Part shown: piece after piece, positions 1 through 7,476 of the stretch
How positions within the stretch are numbered: the first letter of the stretch is position 1
Layout: every line of letters starts with the position of its first letter
NCBI GenBank assembly: GCA_964543525.1
Contig: CAZIYW010000110.1
Coordinates: 1 to 17,910, forward strand
DNA: 17,910 nt
Source of the DNA: CBDVBE01 sp964543525
GTDB taxonomy: Bacteria > Fibrobacterota > Chitinivibrionia > Chitinivibrionales > JANQEN01
Direction of reading: 5' to 3'
Program-made: the position numbers and the translations under genes
The notes under the pieces: generated by a model
Database searches by the model: none
What the model was told of the DNA's origin: nothing
Seen by the model: only the letters and a program-made list of their open reading frames with translations

Positions 1-83
1 TCATGGCCAACCTTCTTGTCAACTTTTTGGAAAACCTATGGGATGGCAGTGAAAACAGTATAACAATAAGGAATGATGTATGA
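1..83 (+). CDS. 3' end of an unknown plus-strand gene (partial)
   Basis: The third forward frame is open from the window edge to a TGA at 81-83. It reads MANLLVNFLENLWDGSENSI followed by TIRNDV from position 3 and may begin before the window. The TGA overlaps the ATG at 80 in an ATGA arrangement typical of translationally coupled genes, which is the main reason to think the frame is real. The family is not recognisable from this tail. It lies on the strand opposite to the regulator gene at 142-1419. Confidence 0.4.
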   Translation, partial: MANLLVNFLENLWDGSENSITIRNDV

Positions 84-262
84 AGTTTATGGTATCAGCA
101 GCAGATGTTTTTGTTGTCATGTTTTTCTCGATGGCGGTATCTCAGGAGTCAGTGGCCTGGGATGTGTCGAATAAGATAGTCAGAACCGGTATACGATACA
201 GGTACCGGGGTGAGACGATAGATAAATTGTCAGATCTTGAAAGTGCGCTCGGCATGCCGTAA
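80..262 (+). pseudogene. 5' fragment of an exported or membrane protein gene, probably truncated
   Basis: This 60-codon frame starts at an ATG preceded by AAGGA at good spacing and overlaps the stop of the preceding frame by ATGA. The N-terminus is hydrophobic (residues 5-20), either a signal peptide ending near SVA or a single membrane anchor. It is followed by a soluble strand/helix-like stretch (NKIVRTGIRYRYRG, then ETIDKLSDLESALG) that resembles the beginning of a folded domain. The frame then ends abruptly at the palindrome CGGCATGCCG (250-259). The protein looks cut short rather than complete. The family is unknown; a weak resemblance to ExbD/TolR-like proteins is not good enough to name it. 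The alternative is that it is a chance antisense frame over the 3' end of the regulator gene. Confidence 0.4.
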
Positions 263-1419
263 ATGTGACCCTTTATCTGATCTGCGTCAATAGTATCGTT
301 GTCGCGGTGTATCAGCGCACGTTCAACCACGTTGTAAAGCTCGCGGACATTACCGGGCCAGTGCCATGTTTTAAGATGTTCAATGGCACCTTTTGTGAAT
401 ATTCTGTCCACCGATGAAGCCTTCCCGGTTTTATTCAGGTAATGCTCAATAAGAAGCGGTATGTCATCTTTGCGGACCGACAGCGGCGGTGTCTGGACTA
501 TAAGGGTGTTCAACCGGTAATATAAATCTTCCCGGAACTGCCCTTTGTGAATAAGTTCGCCGAGGTCTTTGTTGGTCGCCGCAATAACCCGCACATTGAC
601 ATGAATATTTTTCTCACTTCCCACCGGAGTAATCTCACCGTATTCAATTGCGCGCAGCACTTTTGCCTGCGCGGAAAGCGACATGTCGCCGATTTCATCC
701 AGGAGAATGGTACCGCTGTCCGCAATCTCGAACTGACCCAGCTTGCGGCTCCTGGCTTCAGAGTGTGCTCCTTTCATAAAGCCGAACAGTTCCGATTCTA
801 TCAGTGTATCCGTGATGCTTGAGCAGTTGAGTGTCACAAAGGGTTTGTCCGCGCGGAGTGAGTGCTCCTGTATCGCGCGTGCAACAAGCTCCTTGCCGGT
901 GCCGTGGGAACCGGTTATAAGCACACTACTGTCGCTTCCCGCGACCCGCTGTATATTCTTTTTCAGATTCTGCATCACGGAAGATTCGCCGATGAGCGCG
1001 TAATTCTTCGAACGCTCACTGCGCAGGAGCTGATTATCATGCAGTAACGTAATATTCTCCGCTGCTTTGTTTACCTTTACTTCAATCTGATCCGCGTTGA
1101 ATGGTTTGGCTATAAAATCGAAAGCGCCGAGCTTCATGGCTTTGACCGCAGTCTCCATGTCGCCGTATGCCGTTATCATGATAATAATTGTCTGGGGAAT
1201 AAGGCTTTTGATGTCCTGCAGAAGCTGCATGCCGTCATCCTCACGCGCCATGCGCAGGTCTGAGATGACAATATGGTGCGCATGCTCTTTAAACAGCGCA
1301 AAAGCGACCTCCCCGTTCTCGGCAGTGTCGACAGTAAAGCGTTTTTTGTCAAGGGCCAGCTTTATACCGTTTCGTGTGTTTTTTTCGTCATCGGCCACAA
1401 GTACCTTATACTTAGTCAT
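142..1419 (-). CDS. NtrC-type response regulator with degenerate GAFTGA and no DNA-binding domain
   Basis: Residues 4-118 are a receiver domain with the acidic pair at D10/D11, phospho-acceptor D54 (VISDLRM) and the conserved K in FIAKPF. Residues 142-375 are a sigma-54-type AAA+ domain with Walker A GSHGTGKE (170-177), Walker B ILLDE (238-242), an arginine-finger region (REDLYYRL) and sensor II (WPGNVRE). The GAFTGA loop that contacts sigma-54 reads GAHSEA (217-222). After about residue 388 the sequence is not family-like, and no Fis-type helix-turn-helix follows. The last ~37 codons are antisense to a plausible plus-strand gene, suggesting a fused, truncated 3' end. The gene overlaps the kinase gene stop by 8 nt, so the pair is one operon. 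It probably receives phosphate from that kinase. Whether it still activates transcription is doubtful; HTH-less NtrC relatives such as FlgR do exist. Confidence 0.85.
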   Translation of the reverse strand: MTKYKVLVADDEKNTRNGIKLALDKKRFTVDTAENGEVAFALFKEHAHHIVISDLRMAREDDGMQLLQDIKSLIPQTIIIMITAYGDMETAVKAMKLGAFDFIAKPFNADQIEVKVNKAAENITLLHDNQLLRSERSKNYALIGESSVMQNLKKNIQRVAGSDSSVLITGSHGTGKELVARAIQEHSLRADKPFVTLNCSSITDTLIESELFGFMKGAHSEARSRKLGQFEIADSGTILLDEIGDMSLSAQAKVLRAIEYGEITPVGSEKNIHVNVRVIAATNKDLGELIHKGQFREDLYYRLNTLIVQTPPLSVRKDDIPLLIEHYLNKTGKASSVDRIFTKGAIEHLKTWHWPGNVRELYNVVERALIHRDNDTIDADQIKGHIYGMPSALSRSDNLSIVSPRYLYRIPVLTILFDTSQATDS

Positions 1420-3328
1420 GGCGCGCTCCTTTTCTTTGGTTTGCCTGTATTCGCGGAAGTTTTATCTCCATGCAGGTCCCTTTTCCCGATTCACTGGTAA
1501 CGGCGATGGTGCCGTGATGGGCTTCGACAATTTTCTTTACCATGGCAAGGCCGAGCCCGGTACCCTGTTCTTTGGTCGAGAAAAAAGGATTGAATATCTT
1601 TTCCAGGTCTTTCTTGGAAATGCCCTTACCGGTATCTTTGAAAAACAGGGTAACCCATGAGTTATCACTTTCTCCCTCTATCTCAACCGAACCGTCACGG
1701 GCAGTGGCTTCAATACTGTTTTTTATCAGGTTAAGAAATATTTCATGAAGCTGATCCGGATCACCCATAATGATCGAGTCCTCCGGCACTGTGCAGGTAA
1801 TGTGTATCTCTTTTTCACGGGCATCGGGCCGCATCAACTGCACCGCTTTATACAGCTCGCTTTGTACATGGATTGTTTTTATCAGCAATTCCCTGGGCCG
1901 GGCAAACCCAAGCAGTCTGGTGATAAACCTGTTGAGCCGCTGTGTCTCTTCATGGATAATATCAAGGTGCTCGTGTGCCTCATGGGTCTTTTCCAGATCC
2001 CGTCTGAGAAGGCTTGCATACAGTTCAATGGCGTTGAGCGGGTTGCGTATCTCATGGGCTACCTTTGACGAGACTTCACCAATAGTCGCCAGCCGCTCTT
2101 TAAGACGCATAGCCTCCTGCAGCTCTTTCAAAGAGATAAGCAGCCGGTTTTTATAGTGGAGATACCGGTACACTATAAGGGCACCAAGCAGGAATGTTAT
2201 ATAGCTTGCAAGGGTGAATATAGGTACGACTGCATTACCAGAGAAAAAGAGAAGGTAATTGCCTGCAATCACCAGCGGGATCATAATAAGGAGCAGCGTT
2301 GACGTCCTGAAAACATCCCTGGTGAGGAGCATTGGCAGGGTGTATGCTGTACCGAAAAGAAGCAGTACAATGAGAAACAGCGATTTCGGTACCTGAACCG
2401 GGAACGAATGTTGCAGCACATTGTTTGCTACGGTTGCATGCATAAGGATAGTCGGATAATACGAATGAAGAGGCGTGGCGCAGAATCGCGCAGTGCGTGA
2501 TGACGTGTTGCCTATAAAGACGAGCTTGTCCCTGAAAAGCGAGAGATTCACCGCCCCGTTATCGGGATTTTTACAGGAGCTGAAAATATCGATCATGGGA
2601 ATCTCCCGTATAATATCGCGCGCATCATTATAGCGAATCATCATCTGTCCTTTTGCATCGATCGGTATCCTGAATCGCTTGCCGTTTGCTGCATAAATAC
2701 CGCTTCCGGCAATGGTAATACTCTCTTTCGACAACCCCATGAAATCAAAGGCTGCCTGTATCCCCAGAGATGCAAGTGCCCCGTTTCCGCAGGCAAGCAG
2801 CGCAGGTATCCTCCTGAAAATACCGTCCACGTCATTTTTCAGAACCAGATGGCCGACGCTGTTTGACTGCTCGTAATCCCGACAGGTCGGCTTGAACAGG
2901 TGTTCTGCAGAGTAAAGCCTGTCCGGCCTTCCGAAGGTGTCAAGCGGATAGAGAAAATCCTCCAGATACCTGAATTCGTTTGAATACTTTGCAGCGCCGT
3001 TTTTACGGTCGCGCGGCGTAATAAAACCGATGCCATAGCAAATGTTCGAATACTGGGAAAGCACCTCCTCAAACAGCATGGTAGTATCTTCACGCTGCAG
3101 AACGCCGTACAATGAAAAAAGATCCAGAACAACGACCCGTGGCTTCTGTTCTTCGATTATATACACCAGTGCAGCGATATCGAGTTTTGAGGTCGGTGAA
3201 GAGAGGTTTTCCGCTGTCTTGTCGTCATATTCAATCACGACAATGCTCGAATCCTGGGCGAGTTTCGGTGTATGAGAGATAAAGAAGTCCAGCACCTTCA
3301 AATCGAACCAGTGAAGTACGCCAAGCAA
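1412..3328 (-). CDS. CHASE2-domain sensor histidine kinase (5' end interrupted by TAG)
   Basis: Numbered from the TTG at 3328. Residues ~22-308 are a CHASE2 extracytoplasmic sensor domain (IVVIEYDDKTAE, then VVVLDLFS, DVDGIFRRIP, KLVFIGNT, and TPLHSYYPTILMHA). Three membrane helices follow at ~314-334, 342-363 and 367-388. HisKA contains the phospho-acceptor H425 (SKVAHEIRNPLNA). The ATPase domain has the N box (NLIKNSIEA), G1 (DTGKGIS) and GTGLGLAMV, so the catalytic core is intact. CHASE2 kinases normally begin with a membrane helix. That helix is encoded upstream, in frame, from an ATG at 3397, but a TAG at 3341-3343 cuts it. A TTG start at 3328 would give a protein without its first membrane pass and with a mislocated sensor. 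The product may be non-functional, rescued by readthrough, or misread by a sequencing error. The partner is the regulator immediately downstream. Confidence 0.85.
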   Translation of the reverse strand: MLGVLHWFDLKVLDFFISHTPKLAQDSSIVVIEYDDKTAENLSSPTSKLDIAALVYIIEEQKPRVVVLDLFSLYGVLQREDTTMLFEEVLSQYSNICYGIGFITPRDRKNGAAKYSNEFRYLEDFLYPLDTFGRPDRLYSAEHLFKPTCRDYEQSNSVGHLVLKNDVDGIFRRIPALLACGNGALASLGIQAAFDFMGLSKESITIAGSGIYAANGKRFRIPIDAKGQMMIRYNDARDIIREIPMIDIFSSCKNPDNGAVNLSLFRDKLVFIGNTSSRTARFCATPLHSYYPTILMHATVANNVLQHSFPVQVPKSLFLIVLLLFGTAYTLPMLLTRDVFRTSTLLLIMIPLVIAGNYLLFFSGNAVVPIFTLASYITFLLGALIVYRYLHYKNRLLISLKELQEAMRLKERLATIGEVSSKVAHEIRNPLNAIELYASLLRRDLEKTHEAHEHLDIIHEETQRLNRFITRLLGFARPRELLIKTIHVQSELYKAVQLMRPDAREKEIHITCTVPEDSIIMGDPDQLHEIFLNLIKNSIEATARDGSVEIEGESDNSWVTLFFKDTGKGISKKDLEKIFNPFFSTKEQGTGLGLAMVKKIVEAHHGTIAVTSESGKGTCMEIKLPRIQANQRKGARHD

Positions 3329-3397
3329 TGTAAAGAGTGCCTATGCGAGGGTTATTACACTTGAAATGATAAGTACACTTTTTGTTTTGGTTTTCAT
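3329..3397 (-). other. Likely true 5' end of the sensor kinase gene, with amber codon at 3341-3343
   Basis: Reading leftwards from the ATG at 3395-3397, in frame with the kinase, gives MKTKTKSVLIISSVITLA, then TAG, then ALFTLLGVLHW. This is a basic N-terminus followed by a hydrophobic helix, as expected for the first membrane pass of a CHASE2 kinase. Only one base would need to differ (for example TGG, CAG or TTG instead of TAG) to restore a full 661-codon gene. No strong Shine-Dalgarno is visible before the ATG. Confidence 0.7.
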
Positions 3398-3421
3398 TAT
3401 ATCCGAAAGACAGTTAAATCC

Positions 3422-3448
3422 CTGTCAGGTGTCAGGTATTTCTGACAG
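3422..3448. repeat. Inverted repeat upstream of the kinase gene
   Basis: CTGTCAG at 3422-3428 and CTGACAG at 3442-3448 are perfect inverse copies, with an additional TGTCAG at 3430-3435 between them. It lies about 25-50 bp upstream of the proposed kinase ATG. It could be an operator half-site cluster or a leader hairpin. Nothing else is recognisable in the 208 bp between 3398 and 3605. Confidence 0.3.
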
Positions 3449-3605
3449 TAATGTTAGTATTTTCTTACACCCATGAATCATACCTGTTGTTTTCTGGTCT
3501 CATAATATCGTTCACAGGATATGACCAATGTACTAAAAAGCAAATAGCGTACCCGATAAAAAGCAAGGGAATAATATGGTAGAGAAAGGTTATACTGAAA
3601 GTGAT

Positions 3606-4076
3606 TCACTGACTTACATACTTGTTCTCACCATCAACAATAATCTTCAGAAACGTCTCCGGATCACCCGCAGCCATAAGCTTTTCACGCATATGTTCAT
3701 AAGACATGATTTTTGAAAGAGACGAGAGAATTTTTCGCAGGTCATCAGAATTGTCCGCTGGTGAGGCAAGCATGAAAAGAAGATATACCGGCTGATCGTC
3801 TATTGACTGAAATTCGATACCCTTTAAACATCGGGCGGCAACTATGCAGACACGATCTACCAGATCGGTTCTTGCATGGGGTATAGCGATACCATATCCG
3901 ATACCGGTTGAGATTTCAGCTTCCCGCTCGAGGATTTTCTGTACCAGCTTGGCAGGATCTTTCACATTGTGAATTGAAGCTAAAAACAGCCCCAGTTGCT
4001 CCAGGACCTCGTCCTTCGGCGCCGCTTTGAGATCCATAATAATAGCATTTTTAAAAAGAATATCCTGAATTTTCAC
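3606..4076 (-). CDS. PTS EIIA domain protein (fructose/nitrogen type)
   Basis: This 156-residue single-domain protein belongs to the PTS_EIIA_2 family. The phosphorylatable histidine is H67 in GIGYGIAIPHARTD. In this family the histidine accepts phosphate from HPr/NPr and either passes it to a sugar-specific EIIB or serves as a regulatory signal, as in PtsN. No EIIB or EIIC is present here, so a regulatory PtsN-like role is more likely than sugar transport. The start is GTG at 4076, preceded by AAGGA six bases upstream. It is the last gene of the probable run glycosyltransferase, ParB-like, membrane protein, EIIA; the gap from the membrane protein is 40 bp. The usual HPr kinase or sigma-54 (rpoN) neighbours are not visible. 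Confidence 0.9.
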   Translation of the reverse strand: MKIQDILFKNAIIMDLKAAPKDEVLEQLGLFLASIHNVKDPAKLVQKILEREAEISTGIGYGIAIPHARTDLVDRVCIVAARCLKGIEFQSIDDQPVYLLFMLASPADNSDDLRKILSSLSKIMSYEHMREKLMAAGDPETFLKIIVDGENKYVSQ

Positions 4077-4116
4077 ATTGGTTCCTTTTATTGAATATCG
4101 CCACTCTCAGGAAGGT

Positions 4117-4374
4117 TTAGAGTGTGGATTCATCCCCAGTATCGTTTGACCTGTTCTTTTTTCTCCTCTCGAAGATGTCAGCAATCCATCCGATACAGTA
4201 AATAGTAACACCGGCAATAATAAAGGCCCACGGGATGGATTCCATCCTGTTTTTTGTTACTGCTCCACCAAATACATCAGCCAGGAGTATAATGAGGCAA
4301 ATAAATATAATTAGTCTTCCTATTATCTTTATGATAGTACTGTAAGAGCAGATAAAGTTCCACAGTTTTTTCAT
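4117..4374 (-). CDS. Small two-helix membrane protein
   Basis: From the ATG at 4374 the product has 85 residues, with two hydrophobic segments, one around IIKIIGRLIIFICLIILLA and one around IPWAFIIAGVTIYCIGWI, and a basic, polar tail (FERRKKNRSN). The frame also has an ATG at 4485 that would add 37 residues and overlap the ParB-like gene. That start has no Shine-Dalgarno and its extra residues are not membrane-like, so I prefer 4374, although its own ribosome site is weak. No family is recognised. It sits between the ParB-like and EIIA genes in the same direction, so it is probably co-transcribed. Confidence 0.55.
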   Translation of the reverse strand: MKKLWNFICSYSTIIKIIGRLIIFICLIILLADVFGGAVTKNRMESIPWAFIIAGVTIYCIGWIADIFERRKKNRSNDTGDESTL

Positions 4375-4448
4375 AGAGCTCACTTCACTGGTAAGGGACT
4401 GGGGCGGATAAAATATAACTATTTGGTACGTTGATGCAAAATAGCCAA

Positions 4449-5453
4449 TTACTTTTTCTGTATCGGGCAAAGGAGTGTCTGCCATTGTTCAGGAGAAACA
4501 GCAGAAAGAGATTTAAATATGCCGGCTGCCTGTTCCGCTTGTGTTACAGATACAGAAACGGTGAGTTGATTTTTTTCAAAATATTCATGCGGAGTGAATG
4601 TGACATGTTTCGGATCCGGATTACATGCGGCAACCTGCTTCTTCCAGATATCACGAGCCTCAGTAAGCAGGGGAAATTTCTGTGTATACAGAAACCCGTG
4701 TACTTTCTGAATCTTCTGTGGCGCATTAAGAGTGCTGTTTTGCACTGTGTCAGTTATGGCAGGCTCCAGTAATATATCCCGTATAGTGGATTTTCTTGTA
4801 TAGGCTATCTCCGGCAGCCACTCTAAAAATTCGCGCCGGGTCTGTAATGAAAGCTTTAGGTCCCTGAAGGTGTCTAAGAAACATCGTTGGTCATCAAGGG
4901 AAAAAAGTTGGAACAGCTCGATATGTGAGATATCGAGAGCATTATTAAAAACCGCCTCTTTTACGTGATTATCACAGGAAATAAGCAGACATAACTGATG
5001 TGTTTTTTTTGGTGTAAAACCTGCCTGTCGAGCTAACCGGGCAAATTGCTTCTCAGACGAGTTGCTTTTTAGCCAGGAGAGAAAGAGATACTGTTCTCGA
5101 ACAGGTATGGGCCGGTGCAGATTCAATGCTATGCGAAGAAGGCCTTTGATAAAGAGGTTGCAGGATGTCTGGATTATCATACCCGGGAGCGTGTTACGGT
5201 TGTTTTTTTTCGCATGCGTGTATCGTTTACACCCATCAATGATAGTATATGAGGTGCCGGAATCGGGAATTACAACGAGCGGATTAATTGAATTGAATAC
5301 CGTGGTTTCCGGAAAAGACTGTCTGGTATCATACAGATCCTCCGGTAACACAAGCTGTCCGATTTTAACAGGTTCCAATGAAACGGAAAGCTCAGCCGGG
5401 AGTTCATCAAAGGTATGTTCTATAGTAATCTGCAATATGTTTGAACCGCTCAT
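4449..5453 (-). CDS. ParB/Spo0J-like domain protein
   Basis: The product has 334 residues from the ATG at 5453, which has AGGG nine bases upstream; a GTG at 5483 in the same frame would add ten residues. Residues ~28-95 match the ParB N-terminal pattern: an entry segment IGQLVLPEDLYDTR, then NPLVVIPD, then SYTIIDGCKRYTHAKK, where the family has (A/D)GxRRxxA. Residues ~110-165 are helical and contain a possible helix-turn-helix (FARLARQAGFTPKKTHQLC), as in ParB-type DNA binders. The rest is helical and unassigned. No ParA is nearby, so chromosome partitioning is unlikely; a regulator or nucleotide-binding role is an inference. Its start overlaps the end of the glycosyltransferase gene by about 47 nt. 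Confidence 0.65.
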   Translation of the reverse strand: MSGSNILQITIEHTFDELPAELSVSLEPVKIGQLVLPEDLYDTRQSFPETTVFNSINPLVVIPDSGTSYTIIDGCKRYTHAKKNNRNTLPGMIIQTSCNLFIKGLLRIALNLHRPIPVREQYLFLSWLKSNSSEKQFARLARQAGFTPKKTHQLCLLISCDNHVKEAVFNNALDISHIELFQLFSLDDQRCFLDTFRDLKLSLQTRREFLEWLPEIAYTRKSTIRDILLEPAITDTVQNSTLNAPQKIQKVHGFLYTQKFPLLTEARDIWKKQVAACNPDPKHVTFTPHEYFEKNQLTVSVSVTQAEQAAGIFKSLSAVSPEQWQTLLCPIQKK

Positions 5454-6246
5454 ACTCTGCAACCCTGTTTCGTTTTTTTGCACCGTTTGATATGATGTCG
5501 GCTTTTTTTACCAGCGTTGTATAAATTAATTGTTGCTGCTCCCTGTCGGGGTGTTCATGTGCAAGTATTTGCAGTAACGACCGAATCCGATATTTATCAA
5601 GAATATCAACCGTTGCGGAGAGCTGATCCGCATGGCCACCATAGCGGGTAAGAAGATATTCATCAACCAGTCCGACCGGATGGTGCAGCGTTACTCTCAG
5701 CCACAGATCATAATCCTCGCACGCAGGCAATGACTCGTTAAATCCACCCATTACCGAGAAAAAGTCCTTTTTAATCATCACTGATGAAGGGGTTATCATG
5801 CAGCGTTCGAGGCTCTCTTTGAATATATAACCTGCTTTTTTTTCGTGGGTTTTCGGCGGGTTAACCCGCTTTCCTTTGCGTATCCAGACCTCCCTTGTCT
5901 GTACTATATGATATTCCTGATGGCGCCGTATCCATGCCATTTGTTTGGCCAGCTTTTTAACGTGCCATTCGTCGTCAGAGTCGAGAAAGGCAATCCATTC
6001 ACCCTTCGCATGGCAAACTCCGTAATTTCTGGCATGTGAAACGCCCGAATTAAAGGGGAGCAGGTAGTAATGACACCGTCCTTGGCCGTCTTTTCCGTCA
6101 AAAAGAAAATCCTCCGAAGTGCCGTCGGTTGAACCGTCGTCAATTACGAGAAGCTCATAGTGTGTAAAGGTCTGGTTGAGGACGGACCGAATAGCCCGTT
6201 TACAGAGTTCTTTCCTGTTAAAAGTGGGAATTATAACTGACACCAT
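5407..6246 (-). CDS. Family 2 glycosyltransferase
   Basis: This 279-residue GT-A fold enzyme has the family 2 opening VSVIIPTFNR, the nucleotide-binding LLVIDDGSTDGT (33-43), the NSGVSHARNYG segment and the metal-binding DSD motif FLDSDDEW (87-94). ACEDYDLWLRV (acceptor/catalytic acid region) is also typical. There is no membrane segment, so it is cytosolic or peripheral. It probably adds a sugar to a polysaccharide or lipid-linked glycan, in keeping with the sugar transferase at 8415-9860. AGGA lies eight bases before the ATG. The 204 bp upstream (6247-6450) are AT-rich and presumably hold its promoter, though no convincing box pair stands out. It is the first gene of the run ending with EIIA. 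Confidence 0.9.
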   Translation of the reverse strand: MVSVIIPTFNRKELCKRAIRSVLNQTFTHYELLVIDDGSTDGTSEDFLFDGKDGQGRCHYYLLPFNSGVSHARNYGVCHAKGEWIAFLDSDDEWHVKKLAKQMAWIRRHQEYHIVQTREVWIRKGKRVNPPKTHEKKAGYIFKESLERCMITPSSVMIKKDFFSVMGGFNESLPACEDYDLWLRVTLHHPVGLVDEYLLTRYGGHADQLSATVDILDKYRIRSLLQILAHEHPDREQQQLIYTTLVKKADIISNGAKKRNRVAEYERFKHIADYYRTYL

Positions 6247-6450
6247 TGTATTAGTCCTAATATAAAAATCAGGTTTGTTTACATTTAAGAAGCAGGCCTT
6301 TTACTATATGGGTGCCACTAGTTACACAAACATCAAATATACAATAACACACATATATTACCGGAAAATGATACGGGAACAGATGGTGAAATCTGTGACT
6401 CTTGGATATGGATTCTCCGATTTGTTTAAACAGGTGTGTTGTAAAAGGGA

Positions 6451-7476
6451 TTATTCAAATTCCATTATTCCCCAGGCCTCTTTATTAACCTCGGGATCCA
6501 TACTTGATTTTTTCCAATCCAGTTTAGTAAATGTCTGATTATTTTGATCATTGTACCGGATTACAATGCCGCCATGAAAGGCATTATTGCCGATAGTAGT
6601 CATACTGATAAAATTACGCGGAATACGCATTTCGAGTATTCTCTTATTATTCACAGGCCTGTCTATAATTTTTACATCAATTTCAGCCCATGCAGATATC
6701 TGGGCTTTTTTGTTAATCTGAGGCGAAACCTGCTTACTTATAACTTCCAACTCGCCGTCTGACGGATTTGTCTCTCCTATTTTGCATTGTATACGGAACT
6801 GCGGAGAATTAAGAAAAGCGTCATTCTCCGGTGAATCGAGGCAGATATACAGTACAAACACATCATTTTCCCATTCTTCTCCCTCTGGCTCGCCCTGGCC
6901 CGGCATAAAGTTGAAATCGGTGATTTCAGCCAGAAAGAACAGTGATGTTTCTCCTCTGACGCTGTAAACTTCAGCCCTGGTAGTTGTCTGCTGGTTCGAT
7001 AATATCACCTCATCCTGCCCAATATGCGCCGCCCAGAAGGATGATATGTTCATGTCATCTTTATTAAATTGCGATTCTTCCATGTCGGTAATTGAATACA
7101 CTGTAAATATTTTATTCAGATCGATTTGAATACTGTTTGGGCCTTTTTGAATATCAATCTGACCACTCCCCATCATTACCTTTTTATTGTTAAGAAATGC
7201 ATCGACGTTTACAAAGGTAAGCCCCTCCGGGATGTCGGTGAAGGTGACGCCATCCGGATTATTAAAGTCAGAATCCTTGTTTGAGTTATAATCTTCGCTG
7301 TGGATATTTACGGTAACCCTGTCAGGAGCACGCCCCTTGGGTATGGTAATTTTCATAGCCATTGATGTGCCGGATGTATCTGTCGGGCCTGTCGTGGTTA
7401 ATAAACCGCACGAAACGAAAAGTAAATAACAAAAGGCCGGGCATATTTTATAATGTCTTTTTATTGTTGCTGCCAT
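6451..7476 (-). CDS. Outer-membrane or periplasmic lipoprotein, possible CBM9-like beta domain
   Basis: The 341-residue product has a lipoprotein signal (LLFVSCG, lipid-acceptor C23; the -3 residue F is slightly unusual). Residues ~38-115 form a beta-rich domain (MKITIPKG through GSGQIDIQKG). Residues ~125-341 resemble the carbohydrate-binding family 9 / DOMON style beta sandwich (FFLAEITD, VFVLYICLDSPEN, MRIPRNF, WGIMEFE), but this is only a pattern impression. The start has a strong GGAGG four bases before the ATG, and the gene overlaps the 3' end of the CsgG-like gene by 16 nt, so the two are translationally coupled and probably act together at the cell envelope. Function is not known. Confidence 0.7.
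   Translation of the reverse strand: MAATIKRHYKICPAFCYLLFVSCGLLTTTGPTDTSGTSMAMKITIPKGRAPDRVTVNIHSEDYNSNKDSDFNNPDGVTFTDIPEGLTFVNVDAFLNNKKVMMGSGQIDIQKGPNSIQIDLNKIFTVYSITDMEESQFNKDDMNISSFWAAHIGQDEVILSNQQTTTRAEVYSVRGETSLFFLAEITDFNFMPGQGEPEGEEWENDVFVLYICLDSPENDAFLNSPQFRIQCKIGETNPSDGELEVISKQVSPQINKKAQISAWAEIDVKIIDRPVNNKRILEMRIPRNFISMTTIGNNAFHGGIVIRYNDQNNQTFTKLDWKKSSMDPEVNKEAWGIMEFE

Noticed and set aside
80..262. Identification of the truncated plus-strand product as an ExbD/TolR-like transport protein
   Set aside because: The resemblance rests on a hydrophobic helix followed by a short strand/helix pattern; the key membrane aspartate context of ExbD is not convincingly present.
1097..1660. 187-codon plus-strand frame opposite the kinase/regulator junction
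   Set aside because: It is a shadow of two genes with clear domain motifs on the minus strand, and the composition is not protein-like.
4117..4485. Longer 122-residue version of the small membrane protein
   Set aside because: The ATG at 4485 has no ribosome site and lies inside the ParB-like coding region; the shorter start at 4374 puts the first helix near the N-terminus.
4431..4772. 113-codon plus-strand frame opposite the ParB-like gene
   Set aside because: It is antisense to the well-supported ParB-like frame, is cysteine- and arginine-rich in a shadow-like manner, and lacks a convincing ribosome site.
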